Below, one piece after another: positions 23,301 to 38,300 of a stretch of DNA of 64,000 nt. The DNA is taken from the NCBI GenBank assembly GCA_932294295.1, contig OW028579.1:3691370-3755369 (forward strand), read 5' to 3'. Source of the stretch: Alitta virens. Lineage: Eukaryota; Annelida; Polychaeta; Phyllodocida; Nereididae. Position numbers and translations under genes: made by a program. Within the stretch, counting starts at the first letter, position 1. Each line of letters begins with the position of its first letter. Below the pieces are notes generated by a model. The model was not told where the DNA came from. It worked only from the letters and a program-made list of their open reading frames with translations, and made no database searches.

Positions 23301-26300
23301 TGAAGGGATCCTTATAGAGGGTGGCTTTTATAAGTTATTCACAGAGATTTGAATATGGCAGTTATTTTAATGGTATATTCTTTACAAAGTCATTCATTTA
23401 TTTATCTTCTACTTTTTTCTTATTTTTTATTAAGTATAAATATTTTATTTCTTTGTGACTCAATGTTTTTATTTCCTCAATGTTTTTATTTCCTCATTGC
23501 AACATTTACATTCTCCACTCATGGAAACTTCCTGGTTTTTCTTTATTTTATTTGGGGGGGGGGGGTAAATATTGATTTTTACAAAGCTTTTGACAATTTG
23601 CATCATCTGAAATGAACAGTATCTTTAATCATCCCATGGAGCATAATTTCCACCATGTCTAAATGTCACTCCTTGTCTAGTAAGTCTATACATCATTTAA
23701 TTGAATTCTTGCATCCACTAAAAGCCTGCTGACATTAAAATTACACGCTTATGATATTTAAATTTTATAATTGCAACCCTTGTAGATGCTTATTATGGTG
23801 TCGTTTTTGTAGACCAAAGAAAACATTAAATAGTCAACTTAATCAAAGGCTCTCTCACACTCCCATACATCTCTGCTCATTAATTCAGATTATGTGTGAG
23901 AACCATTGACATTAAACGGTACATGATGAGTGTGGCCTCTCAATAATAACGGATTAGCATTCCTCCGCTGTGCATTACATGTGAACTATACGGACATTAT
24001 GATTTGTCAGGCCCCTTTCTCACATAAATAAACAACATAATTTTGCATCACTATGACATCACTTGTTATTGTATGAGCAGCTGTTTAGCATTTATTTTTT
24101 TGAACATATTTTGCATGGGTAGTACCATCAGTACAAGACTGTTTTTACGTGTGGCCCATAAAATACAATAAAACGTAATAAATAGTACAGTAATTTTAAA
24201 ACAATTGATAAAATATTAAAACACAAAGTTACATTAAAATATGTCGTTTAAGCTTAAATTTAAAATCAGTGTAATTATGTATGTCTTTTAAAAACGAAGG
24301 GAGATTGTTCCATGACATAGCACCAACATATTGAAACGATCTTTTCGCTAACTGACTAGATACTGCAGGAACATATACATTCATTGGATGGCTTCTAGTA
24401 TTTCGACCATTCACAATTCATCACAACATCATTGACTAGATAAATATACATGGGCAAGCCCATGTATACATTTATACATTAAATTGATAGTAAAATATTG
24501 GCATCTCTGTTTGACATTCATCCATTTCAAAGTTTTGACAATATCAGCTTTTCTGCAGTTAATATAATCAAAATTATTAGTGACTAATCTTGCTGCATAA
24601 TTTTGTAACCTTGTAGTGGTGCTGTGGTTGTAGTATGGCATTTCTGCCATATTGTAGTAACGTAATAATTAATGAAATTATTGACCTTTTTGAAATATGA
24701 TTTTGTCTATTTATTCCATTGCTGTAATATTGTACATGGCCGAATGTTCCGCGTGCGTTTTCCATGAGAAGGATAAACGCATGGAAAAGGCATGGTTTTT
24801 AGCTAATTATAATGAGGCAAAAACCATGCGTTTTCCATGCGTTTATCCAAACGCATTGAAAACGCACGTGGCACAATTGGCCATGTACTAATGTTATATT
24901 TAATGAAATTATTGACCTTTTTGAAATATGATTTTGTCTAGTTATTACATTGCTGCAACATTGTCTTTACAAAATTAGAAATTTACAATGAAATTATTTA
25001 CCTACGAATTATGATTTTGTCCAAAAGTCTCGTTTATAAGGGGATATATTTATATTTTATTAAGTTATATTGGCTATTTATGGGAAAATTAATGCTAAAT
25101 TGTTTTGCATTGCAAGTTTAAGCTGACATAGAATTACATAGAATTACACAGAGAAGTCATATATATATATAATTCTGTAAACAAAATTTTAGGTTATATA
25201 TAGAAAAATAATTTTAAAATGTCTCCAAAGACGTTTTGCATAGAGAGCAAATAAACAGAATTTTGCATCACTGTGACATCACTTGTAATGAGCAGCTGTT
25301 CTCATCATGTACTTGATTGGAGACTTTTGAAATTGGTAATGTTGACTTAGTAATTTAATGACATGAGCTAACCTGTGTGTAAGCCATCTTGAGCTAGAAC
25401 CAAAAATTACCTTTATTTTATGATCGTGTGTGTGAAATAATATGCGATTTAGTGAAATGTACTACATAAAAGCTGTACTTAATAAATGGCCTTAAATTTA
25501 AACTGTTTATCCTTGTAGATGGCCTTAAATTTGAACTGTTTATCCTTGTAGATGGCCTTAAATTTAAACTGTTTATCCTTGTAGATGGCCTTAAATTTGA
25601 ACTGTTTATCCTTGTAGATGGCCTTAAATTTGAACTGTTTATCCTTGTAGATGGCCTTAAATTTAAACTGTTTATCCTTGTAGATGGCCTTAAATTTGAA
25701 CTGTTTATCCTTGTAGATGGCCTTAAATTTGAACTGTTTATCCTTGTAGATGGCCTTAAATTTGAACTGTTTATCCTTGTAGATGGCCTTAAATTTGAAC
25801 TGCTTATCCTTGGAAATCCCATATTTTCTCAAATTTTTTTACAGCCAAAACCATTTAGTTACTCTTATATAATCATGTGCTCCTTAATCGAATAATTAGT
25901 GGTTTCTTATTGTCTCTGCCCTAAATACAAACAATGGATTGATCTTATTTATCAAAAGTCATCTTTGATTTATTCCCATTATAAATGAAGTGTGTTGGTT
26001 CCTATTTTACTTGGAGTGGCTTTCTATCAGCGATATTACATGTCTTTAGGGAGACTCCCCTTCTTCAGTAGCTGGGTGGTCTAGTGGTAAGACGTTCTCG
26101 CCTGCTCCTCTGAAGGACCAGGGTTCAATCCTGGGCTCGGGCAGCCTTCATGAGCAACATCCGCTGGATGGCGTTTGGATGAGATGTTAGATTGGCAGTC
26201 CCTTGTACTCGGTATCCATGCTGAAGCAAGTAAAAGACCCCACCCATGGGGTAGACGTGTAAAATGGGTGGACTCCTCCTCTGTCTCACCTCATCAATCA

Positions 26301-29300
26301 ACCCCCGATAGTGGCAAGAACTTGCCTTAGAGGGCTGAACTTCCCATATCTATCTATCTATCTATCAGAAATGTCACATGTGCATGGCAATTTTCCTTGT
26401 TAAATTGCCATTTAACAGTTAAAATTCCTGTGGATAATAAATATCTTCTGAGTCTGAGGCTCTGAAATGCTGTGAGCTATTTGTCATACCATGAATTAAT
26501 AATGTTTATTTATTTCATCCGTATGGGGATCTCCCTTGAATGATGTAACTTTGATCTATAAATTACATCTCTAAATTACACCGGGATGTCAGGAAGTCTA
26601 AAATATTTCCCTTGATCTCTCGTTGTTGTAAATATTTTATGGACTTTAACTGACACTTTGACAGTCAGATGTTTAAATCATCTTTATAACTTCTCTGTTC
26701 ATGTGTAGTGTGTGGCAACTGCATACATGACAATTTTCAATCTGTAATGTTTGTATACAATGTAAGTATTAGCTGTTTTAAAGTAAGCCCGCCCCCCTTC
26801 CCCACCCAACTGCGATGCCATATTAATAATTTTGAACTCAAATGGTCATATGTAAGACGCTCGCCTGCTCCTCTTAAGGACCCGGGTTCAATCCCTGGCC
26901 CGGGCACCCTTCATGAGCAACATCCCAGCAGCTGGATGTCGTTCGGATGAGATGTTATTTTGGTGGTCCCTTGTACTCAGTGTCTATGCTGAGGCAAGTA
27001 AAAGATCCCATCCATGGGGTAAATGTGTAACATGGGTGGACTCCTCCTCTCTCTCACCTCATCAATCAACCCTAGATAACGGCAAGAACTTGCCTTAGAG
27101 GGCTGCACTTCCATATCTAATATATCTTTAAGTTTTACAGTTAATAACACACTGAGCAAACATTGATAAGGTGACGCAATGTGTGATATTTCGCTGTAAA
27201 CTGCTAAATATTATAGCATCAGTCTTTGGTTCATACAAACTAGTATTATCCTATTTTTTCTTCCTTGAAATATGTTTTATGACAGAGCATACATTAAACC
27301 ACTGTGAGTCTCTAAAAATAGGTTTTATGAATAAATAATATCTATTTATTAACTTGAGAATAAAATTGGCTTTAAAGTAATTTAGGGTTGTTTACAAACC
27401 CCTACTATAGAAATTGGCAACTGGCTATTGTAGAACAACAGTGTCATGCCTCGAGGCTATTGTTTGTTTCTATTATGACAATGAACGAGTCAAAATATAC
27501 CATATGAAAGATAAAGCATTTTCAAGTAGACCATATGCATGCATTCATGCATGTGTTTTTGTTATTATTTAATTAAGTGAAGTAGACAGCCATTGGTACA
27601 TTATTGAAAAGTATAAATATGTAAAAGGAAACTTTATAAGTGTTTTTCGTAATAATAACGACCACACCTCATACCCCCCCCCCCCACTTCTTCCTCTTTG
27701 ATGAATACGCCTCGTCCAATATTGTAGTTTTCATCATCCAAGAAAACTCTATATTGGACACCTTGCTATCCACCATTTGTACAGCATTGTCTTAACGAAA
27801 TGATCTGAATATGGCGTCTATTATTTACCCCAGCAGTGACCCAGAACTACTGAAGTTTTCTTGGAACTTACTCAATGTGCAGTTTAAAAAAAAAATTAAT
27901 CTTTGTATGTTTCATGCATGGTGGGCAAATAATTTATTCCCACGTATTTAGAACTATATAAACCTACAAGTCATTTCATGTTTCATATTCTATGACTTAT
28001 ACCCTTTTCCTGAATTCAGTCGTGCATAAAACGTAGCCATTCAAGACTTCCAATTTGAATACCCTGGATAAGTGACCCTGGCAGTGGAATTTGTATTGAA
28101 AATGTGAATTGTCGAAATACCTGCCACTGCAAAATGATCTTAACAGTACAATGCAGAAAATCCGTAGTGTAGCCTACCTTTTAAATCTATATGAGGGTTG
28201 ATGACTCCATTCACTATTTATAAAGACTAATAATGTCTTTGAAATTTACTAGAATCTCTAAATGTCTGTCAATAAATAAGGTTTGATGACTCCATTCACT
28301 ATTTATAAAGACTTTAATAATGTCTTTGAAATTTACTAGAATCTCTAAATGTCTGTCAATAAATAAGGTTTGATGACTCCATTCACTATTTATAAAGACT
28401 TTAATAATGTCTTTGAAATTTACTAGAATCTCTAAATGTCTGTCAATAAATAAGGTTTGATGACTCGAATCACTATTTATAAAGACTAATAATGTCTTTG
28501 AAATTTACTAGAATCTCTAAATGTCTGTCAATAAATAAGGTTTGATGACTCGAATCACTATTTATAAAGACTATAATAATGTCTTTGAAATTTACTAGAA
28601 TCTCTAAATGTCTGTCAATAAATAATTGCTAGCCAAAATTATCCAGAAATGCCTTTGCCCTGATTATAATTATGTCTACAATAGAGTAGATTAGACATTA
28701 GACATTTTTATTATTCAGTGTAGACACTAGACTTGGTTTTGTAATGTTATATCACACATGTATCAATTCCAGATATCAAGTTTGTCAATAAAACTATATA
28801 TATATATATATTCATTGTCATAATTTAGCATGTATATTACAATGTACTGCGGTCCCTTATTGTAAAACCACTCCAGTAATGAAGCCACCTCTTGGTAAGG
28901 ACTTACAAATTTAGCTCATGGCATTCACTTTATAAAGGTCATTATGACTTGTATCCCCTATATAATAAAATAAATATTCTTTATTAAATTGTAACTATAC
29001 AGTTAAATTGCTACAAAATACAAAAATTGATGATTAAATAAATATAAAATACAGTAATATATCGGCTTGATGAGAGAATAAAATGTGTGCATTTTACTAT
29101 TAATAATTTTGCTATTAGTAATTATGATAATTAGCTGCAAAAGATGCCAATTTATGTACATTTTATTGATTTTAGCTACACTAAACACAGATTTGCCCAA
29201 TGCAGTATAAATATAATATATTAAGGCCATCTCTAACAAGCTTATATACAGTTGGACTAATAAGGCCTAAAGGTCAACAAACAGGCTATACACCTCAGAG

Positions 29301-32300
29301 GCAACTGAGGTCAAGAATCCAAGGCAAATAATGTCCATCACTGGTTTGTTTACTGTTAAACTGGGACGTGATGCTGCAAGAGGGTGTTATTTGAACTTGT
29401 AGGGACTGAGATTAATCCTATTGCAGTTTAGGTCTACATGTGGAAATCATACAATGAGTCGAACCAACCTATAAATATCAGATTATGCATTTGTTATGAG
29501 AAGAACCTTGCATGGCAAAATTTTAGTTGTATTTCTATTGGGTACATGGCCAAATGTGCCATGTGTGTTTTCCATGAGAAGGATAAATGCATGGAAAAAA
29601 TGCATGGTTTTTAGCTAATTATATTAATGAGGCTAAAACGATGCGTTTTCCATGCGTTTATCCAAACGCATGGAAAACGCACGTGTCACAATTGGCCATG
29701 TACAGCATACAGGCTATCTCATGATACTCATCATGACGTTTGCCAGTGTCATTCACACAAAATATACACATAATTTGTTTATATCCAAGATTAGCATATA
29801 TGTTGATCTGGTCTAAAAGATCGGTACACTATAGTATAGATCATTGGAAAACTTGTTATGGACAAACCAGCGCCTAAATTGTTTTTGCACCCGAGCTGCT
29901 GTAGGTTTCTTCTCATACTATATTATGTATTTTGCCAGAACTGATATAGATTCAAGTGATCGTGGGACAAACTGTCTTTGGAGCTCTTTCATTGCATGTC
30001 GCTGCGGTTAGGTTTTTATGTCCGGTTATTTTGTTGATCAGAATTAATCAAGACTACACGCATTGTATAAATGTTTACCTCTTTTCCTTAATTATCCTCC
30101 AGTAGGGACAGCACGTTGATTGATTGATTGATTGATTGATTGATAAAATATATTTAAATCAGGGTAACAATTCTGATAAAAATGCTGTTTCACAATTGAC
30201 CCTGATAACAATAAAATCAAATATGATATAAAAATCGCATTTAAAATGAACATGAATCAAAAATTTGTAAAAACATAATGCTTCAAGTGCAGCTTAAAAG
30301 TGAAAAGTGCCATGATTTCTTTAAAATTATTTGGCATATTGTTCCATAAACGACTAGCTCGCGTTCATTTAAACGCCTTGATTTACCAAAATTCATGGTA
30401 TGTATGAAAATGTCCACCACCTTACATATGAAATCTGTTGAGGAAACAGGTTCAGCATACAATACATCTCAGAGCAATGACAATAACAGGGGGTCTACAT
30501 GGGACGGCGCGTCCCGGGTTCGATTCCCAGTCGAGCCTAAGTTGGATGGCTGTTTCCTCCTTCGTCTCATTGCCATGGTCTCTGCCTGTCCTAATTAGCC
30601 CAACTGGTGCAGAAATACAGGACGTAAAGCCCTAATCACACACACATGGGACAGCGCGACATTACCCTTCTTAACCAGGGACAAAGTGACACCGAACCTC
30701 TTATTATAATAAATAATGACGGATATAAGAGGAATATCTCCTTAAAGAGTGACAGGTGACAGTTTTCTTTTCAAAGTTATTAATTATTTAGCTAAAAGTG
30801 GCGTGAAACATTAGATTTTCTCTTAAAACGCAACATGGGACATTGCTTCCTATTTTTGGGACCCATAAAGCCCCCTAATAACTTGCTCCACAAACCTCAG
30901 TCTGGTAACAAATTTGGGACTGGGCTTTCTCAGCCATTTCTCCTCACCTCTGGAATAGATTACCTTAAGGTATCAAACGAATCTCCACCAGTGATGGCTT
31001 TAAGAGGGAATTAAAGACTCATCTACTCTGAACTGCCTATGAACAATAGGACTCCTTAAGCAGAAATCTTTTCTGAAACAGGCACTATACAAATGTATTT
31101 ATCTATTATTTTATTACTTATCTAAATATATGATTTAGTTGTCTCCATATCACCTCCCACCTACAAAAATGTACATTAATAATACAAGATCCATTTTTTG
31201 TTTGTTCTTTCATAACATATTTATTTAGTATATAATATTCAAAAGCCCCAAATAGGATCTAAAAGAGCACTTATTAGTCATACATGGGCAAACATATCTC
31301 AAGTGTGCTACCTGAATAGTTACTGTACTCAGATCGTAGATCTCACAGAGGTCTTGGATTGTGTTTGGACTGTTGACAGTCTTGGGTGGTGCCTGTCTGA
31401 GGCGTGGTCACTTCCCCACCCTTAGAGTGTGTGTGTGTGTGACAGCCAAAATGGTAAATGGTCAGGCAAATGTAAACATGGCCATTTCCCACACCATAAA
31501 CTTGGTCAATTAGCTTGATATTTGAACACACCATTATTATGTTATCTATGAATAAAAAAGTTAGTTTTTCAGGGTTATTGAGCAATGATACATAAAGATT
31601 TTAAAATTGTCAAGGTAGAATAAAACTTTAACAATTAGGGCAAGGATATACATAAATTAGGGGAAAGGAATAAGAAGTCGTTTCCATGGCAACACCCTAA
31701 ATAAACCCACAGCGAAACAATGTTTTATTTATTGCTGCAGTTTGCAGTGGCCCAGTGGTTATAGTGATCACCTTCTTCCTACTTTGTTCTGGGTTAATTT
31801 CTTGATTTTGATAATTTCATTGATTGATTACAGGCCAATTCATAGAGTTGGAAAACAATTAATGTCATAGTGTGGATGTGTGTGTGATTAGGGCTTTACG
31901 TCCTGTATTTCTGCACCAGTTGGGCTAATTAGGACAGGCAGAGACCATGGCAATGAGACGTTGGATGAAACAGCCATCCAACTTAGGCTCGACCGGGAAT
32001 CGAACCCGGGACCCAGCAATTAATGTCATAGACTTGGAAGGTAACCTCCAGATGTCGTCATGTGAATCCAGGACTCTCATTGGCTGAGGGATTGCTTAAC
32101 CAATGGGAGTGCTGGATTCACATGACGTCATCTGGAGTTAAGCATCGAAGCGGTCTAGAGATTGGTTTCCAACTCGCTGAGTTTGGCTGTAAAATTCTCT
32201 GCTGGACCTTCTTGATGTTCAGTGTATATACTGAGACAAGATAATATCCAACATAAAACAAAAACTGGTGATACTGTGTTGAACAAGATCCTGCAGATAC

Positions 32301-35300
32301 AGATATCATCTTTAAATATTGTTATTTCATGTTTATGATTTTGTTTTTATTGACAAATTAAGTGGTATCAAAAACTATTAGGTTTTTAGATAATATGCAT
32401 AAATTTCCTTCCTCAACTTTATTCTTAGCAGCAAAATGGTCACCTGCAAAAATGGAAGGTTTTTTTTTTTTTTTAGTTATAGTCTCTTATCATTTCATCA
32501 TTACATTTGCTTCGGGTAACTTACCTCACATCCTCACCTCTCTGAAATGTCAGACATATGTTTTGTATTTGTAATCAATTAAAACTTTGTAATTTCAGGT
32601 GACTGGGCCATCTCAATCTTGTATGATGCGAACCACATCCAAGGCAGTCCCTTCAACGTAAGAGTGTATGATGCTGCTCAGGTCAAGGTGTTTGGCTTGG
32701 AAGGAGGTGCTGTGGGCAAGGCATTCAGTTTTTCTGGTGAGTAGACTTATGAATTCATGACTTCCAATATGGATGAGGCACTTATATCGTTAATAGTATT
32801 AAATTGCTCGAAAATTATCATATGAAAGTTATACATTTATTGGATTTGTACAGTATTGACTCATAGTCAATTTTGCAAGTTTGTTTTAACAAAATCTTGA
32901 TATTTTGATATACAGTTAAATGTATGCAGTAAGATAGCTTCAACAACTGGCGGATTCATGGCAGCCCTGCCTCTACGGGGAGGGGGGGGGCAGCCTCTAC
33001 AGGGGGGGGGAGGGGGCAAAAGCCTGACTGAAAGAGGTTCCTGTTGGTCATTTCATAGAAAACATATAGTCCTTAAGGCTGCTACAGGGGACCATGGCCC
33101 CAATGCCCCTCCCCCCTCCTGGATCCGCTAGTGCCTTCAAGATGTCTGAATTGGTTCCTTTTTGTATGTCATGCAGTGAATAAATAATTATGATGCTTGT
33201 CACAGACAATACGAACATTAATATGAGAAGTAGTCGCTAGTTACTTCTTTTTTTAAGAAGGATAGCTGCATGCTGGCAACCTTCGTTTAAATTCCAGGTT
33301 ATTTTCATAGATAAATCTGCATTTGAAATCACTAAAATTGTTATTTACTTAATAATCACACTATAGTTTGCACGAGTAGAAATTAATTTCTGATCACTAC
33401 ATTGCCAATTGTGCCACGTGCGTTTTCCATGTGTTTGGATAAAGGCATGGAAAACGCATGGTTTTTGCATCATTATAATTAGCTAAAAACCATGCATTTA
33501 TCTTTCTCATGGAAAACGCATGTGGCACATTTGGCCATGAAGTACTTAAAAATATAGGTCGGCTAGAAAAAAAAGCACTTGGACTTAACAGAAATAATGT
33601 ATTTTCCTATCAGAAAATAACAATAATATTTTTAAAATTCACTTTGCAGCCGATGTGTCTGGTGCTGGTCAAGGCGAGTTGGCCGTGGAGATTACTCACA
33701 ACGGACGAAGTGTCCCTTGCTCACTTCACGAAGATACTGGAAAAAGGGGCCTTTACAGGGTCACCTTTACACCCGATGGGCCTGGCATTTACACCATCAG
33801 GGTCTACTTTGCAGGGATGGAAATCAGTGGTAAGAATGGATTGAAAGTTGTCTTAAAGTATTAAGTCAGTAGCGGTGATGATCCAGCTATTCAAGTTCAA
33901 GTTAATTATTTATTTTGTATCACTTGATACAATTATTACAATGATTATTAATGATTGATGTAATTATGGCTTTATTAATTGTCATTTTAATAATTAATTA
34001 GAGCATATTTCAAAGACTTAGAAACAGAACTATGCTGGCAGAGGATGTCATGTGAATCCAAGACTCTCATTGGCTAAAACAGTCACTCGGCCGAAGGCAG
34101 TCCCGAATCCCAAGTCCCATAGCCAATGGGAGTCCTAAATTCACGTGACGTCATCTGGAGTTAATTTCCAAAGTCTGTAGGTTCTATTGTTCTGTTAGCT
34201 ATGCTGCAATGTGTTCAGTGAATCTGCAGGATTACAAATTTGACCCAGGCAGTACTTAGGATGGGCTTCTAATTACCATAAAACTTTGTTTGACATTTTG
34301 GAATTTTCCTGGTCTACAGTGGTGGTCATTATGAATATATACATGGAAATCTAAGAGCTAATAGTTATATTATTATTATAATGATTTCTAACTAGTCATC
34401 CACACAGCTAATCATATTTCTCATGCACCATAGGTCAATCAGAGGTCAATATGATGAACACAGCATCATTATAATTTCTTTAGAAATTTTAGACATTTTA
34501 TTATTCACCAACACTCAACTACATTAATTTACATATATGTGACAAAAATCATGTATGAAAATAACATATACTGTGTTGGAAGGGGATACATCCGAGTATT
34601 TACAAAATACCATTACCCTAGGGTGGATGTATCCCCTATTATATTTAACATTTAGAATTTATTATTACTAAAGTAACAAAAAAAAAATTATAATAATAAT
34701 AATAATAAAAAAAATTAAAAAAAATTAAATTAAAAATAACAACATGAGTATGTGTCAACACATTGCAAAATAATACAATATCTCAACTTATTGAGAAAAT
34801 TACAATTTAATTACAACTTTAATTAATTCTTATGTAACAGTTAAGACTTATAGAAAATATCAGTTATGTTACTGAAAGTTATAAAGTGACACATGAAGAT
34901 ATAAATCCATATTTTATTAATTTACTATCATTCTCATTGTAAATAGCATAGTGCTATATGTGCAATGTATGCATCATATCCAACCTATCTATTTAATTGA
35001 CGATAGTATGACCAGCTTTGTAGGTGCAATCGCGGATTGAAGTTATAATGACCATTGGCTATTTTTGGATAGCATGTTAGATCCCCAGACCCCCCCCCCC
35101 CCCCCGGGGAAGCATCGGATTAGCCCACAGCAATATTTAGTACACTGACCTCAGAGGTACACACTGCCAAAAACATTGACATCAGAGAGTGAATGAAATT
35201 GGGCAAGTCACTTGGTTCAAAGTTAAGCTCTGCTATGAAGTCACTACGATGACTCGGAATAGTGTGATAAGAGGAAAATTGTACAATAGCAAATAGGTAA

Positions 35301-38300
35301 AAAGACTATACTAAGAACATCAACAAATTCAAGATAACAGTTGTCATTAAAGAATGAAATCATAACATTATTGAATAGTGATGACAAATTCACAATGTTT
35401 TTGTAGTATCTGCTATCTATTATGGAAGTGATGCAATTCAATTCAGTTTTAAATCTTTATTTTCATGAATTATACCCCAGGCCACAGAGGGTTTACAAGT
35501 CATGTACATAAGCGAAACACAATTACTGGTAGAAAATTTCACAATGAATTGTTAACCATTAATCTTCAAAGATACATTACCAGACATGCCAAGTCTCACT
35601 CATTGAGAGTGAGTCTCACTCATTTGGTTGCTGTCTCACTCCTCTAGACTCGAGTATTTTCTTCATATTTTAATTTGTCTCACTCAAAGAGAACAAGAAT
35701 AAATCTCTAACATTTTAATGTAAACTGGTTGGAAAAAACCAAAACCCACTCATTCATCACTCCAGAACTTGGCATACCTGCATTACATAAGTAATTCTTG
35801 CAAGGTGTGGTCAGAGCTAATACTTTCTACTGGCTTTGCTACATGTACATGGCCAAATGTGCCACATGCATTTTCCATGAGAAGGATAAACGCATGGAAA
35901 ACGCATGGTTTTTAGCTAATTCTAATGAAGCAAACCTATGCGTTTTCCATGCGTTTATCCTTCTCATGGAAAACACACGATGCTACCGGCTGCTATATGG
36001 ATTTGTTTGGCTATAGATGGCCACTCAAAAGCCAGATTTTAAAGTGCATGCAGCACCGTTTGGTGCAAAAGTTGAGAATTACGCATATCTTTTTGTTGAA
36101 AAGATGCATTTCTACATGTCCAAATGTGCCACATGCGTTTTCCATGAGAAGGATAAACGCATGGAAAACGCATGGTTTTTAGATAATTATAATGAGGAAA
36201 AACCATGCGTTTTCCATGCGTTTATCCAAATGCTATTAAGTAACCCATAGTATCCGAAACCATTTCAAATATTTCCAAATCAATCAGGTGATCGACACTC
36301 CTGAGTCCCCTCGGTGTTCATTATCCTCTGTGAAAGTGACACTCCAGTTACAAAGGTTTCAAATCTCCGGGGGAATTCATCCAGTGTCATTGCCCTTTCT
36401 AAATCTAATTCATTGAACAGGACTGCCAAACATTTGTAATTAAATGAACACTGTTATCCCTAGTATATTCAGTCTGGTCAAAAGCACCATGTGGCACAAA
36501 GGCAGGATTAGGATAAACAGGGTTATCAGAGGCAGTTTGTATATTTTTTTATTAACGCGTACCTTTTTTTTTATTTATTATGTGATTTGATGGTGAAGGT
36601 TGACCAAGTTTTGGGCTCTGATTTTCAATTCAAGTTCAATACATCTGAAACTCAGGATAAATTAATTTTACATCTGAAATTGATATAGGTTCTGTATGAA
36701 TTAAATTCATAACTATGAATTAATGTCATCACTGTCAAATAAAAAGTCATCTTCATAGCTGAACTGACATTTAATGTTTACGGCCAGGGTCCTCGTTACG
36801 GCTGAAACAGTCAACGTTTCTGTTACTGCAGAAGTACTGAACGACACTAAATTATGCGTGTAATTGCTGCGCATTCTAGCATGTTTCATACATATCTGTG
36901 TAAAGTATTTTTGGGCAATGGCTATGTTTATAATCAAGAAACTCTCTGAAACTACATGGCCAAATGTGCCACGTGCGTTTTCTATGAGAAGGATAATTGC
37001 ATGGAAAACACATGATTTTTAGCTTATTATAATGTGGCAGAAACCATGCATTTTCCATGCGTTTATTCAAAATGCATGGAAAACGCACATGGCACAATTG
37101 GCCATGTACTGTATCAATAACTGGGTAGCTTCTAATATGTGTGTTATCTGGACAGTACCACGTCAAGAAAACAAGTTATTAACACTGCACTTCTGATGTT
37201 TCATTAGGTCTCATTAGCCAGTGATCACTGACAGATGATCGGATTGGCTAATGTCGATAACAGTGCTAAATTATTACCGCAGTACATTATTTTGTAATTT
37301 CTCCCTTATAGGTTCACCATATACATTGGAGATAGTGGACTCGTCAATGGTGACAGCATCGGGCGATGGTCTCTTGACGGCGGAGGTCAATCGAAGGTCT
37401 TCCTTTATCATCAACACTCACGGTGCTTCCGGTGGGGACATCAAGGTCTCCATGACATCTCCAAGAGGCCAACCAGTCAACAGTAACATCTTCAACCAAG
37501 GCGATGGGACATACAGAGTGGAATATGTGGTCACGGAGGCTGGCGAATACCTCGTCGATGTGGCCTATGCTGGGCGGTCCATCAACGGAAGTCCTTTTAA
37601 AGTCAGTGCAGTCGATGCCAACAGGATTGTCGTTAGTAACCTGCAGAGTTCCGGCCAAGTTGGGCGCCTTGTTGAATTTGACAGTAAGTGTTTGACGGTG
37701 CTATTAAGTCTTGATTCTAGCGACTCTCTACCCTTCGAATGTGTCTGGAACTGTAGGACAGTCCATGACGTGTATTCTTGGTTGATAGCACAACAGCAAT
37801 TATAAAAGTTCACAACAACTAGTTACGGCTGGCAAAACCTAATTCCATACACAATTTCATCTGGATATAACACTAATTAAATCCCCAATATAATTTGTAT
37901 TTATTTCTTGTCGAGGTTGCGAGGTTGTTTTCTTCAGCGATCGGCTTATCAGCTGCTTCTATGTCTCTGAAAATATTTTTTCTCAAACCATACTAACCAT
38001 AAATAATCAGATACGATGAAAGAGATACTGTTACAAATGGCTACATTTGGCTAGATATTTGTTAACAAGATGCAGCTATGATTGTTTGCACAATTATGCC
38101 GTTTGAGTCTGGGATACGTATGCTCATGTTTGTCTGTGATACGTATGTTTGTGTGAATGCATCTCAGTGTGTATGATCTTTTTTTGTATCTGAAATGCAC
38201 AACAAATTCCAACATTTGGAAATAAAGTATTATCTTATCTTACTTGTCTTATCTTACTTATCTTATCTTATCTTAATAATATTTATGTTTAAAACCAATT

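Noticed and set aside
24697..24891. ORF with [16 protein letters not shown], recurring near 35798, 36017 and 41571
   Set aside because: The similar peptides come from reading MITE-1 copies; conservation is of the DNA palindrome and stops or ends vary.
25418..25832. Two overlapping repetitive ORFs on the - strand
   Set aside because: By-product of the 33-bp minisatellite; both frames are open for the same reason and there are no exon signals.
26068..26140. Possible tRNA gene in SINE-B head
   Set aside because: Followed by the SINE-B body and TATC tail; stems are incomplete.
28195..28625. CRISPR-like regular array
   Set aside because: Units are contiguous ~89-bp tandem copies without distinct spacers, in an animal genome.
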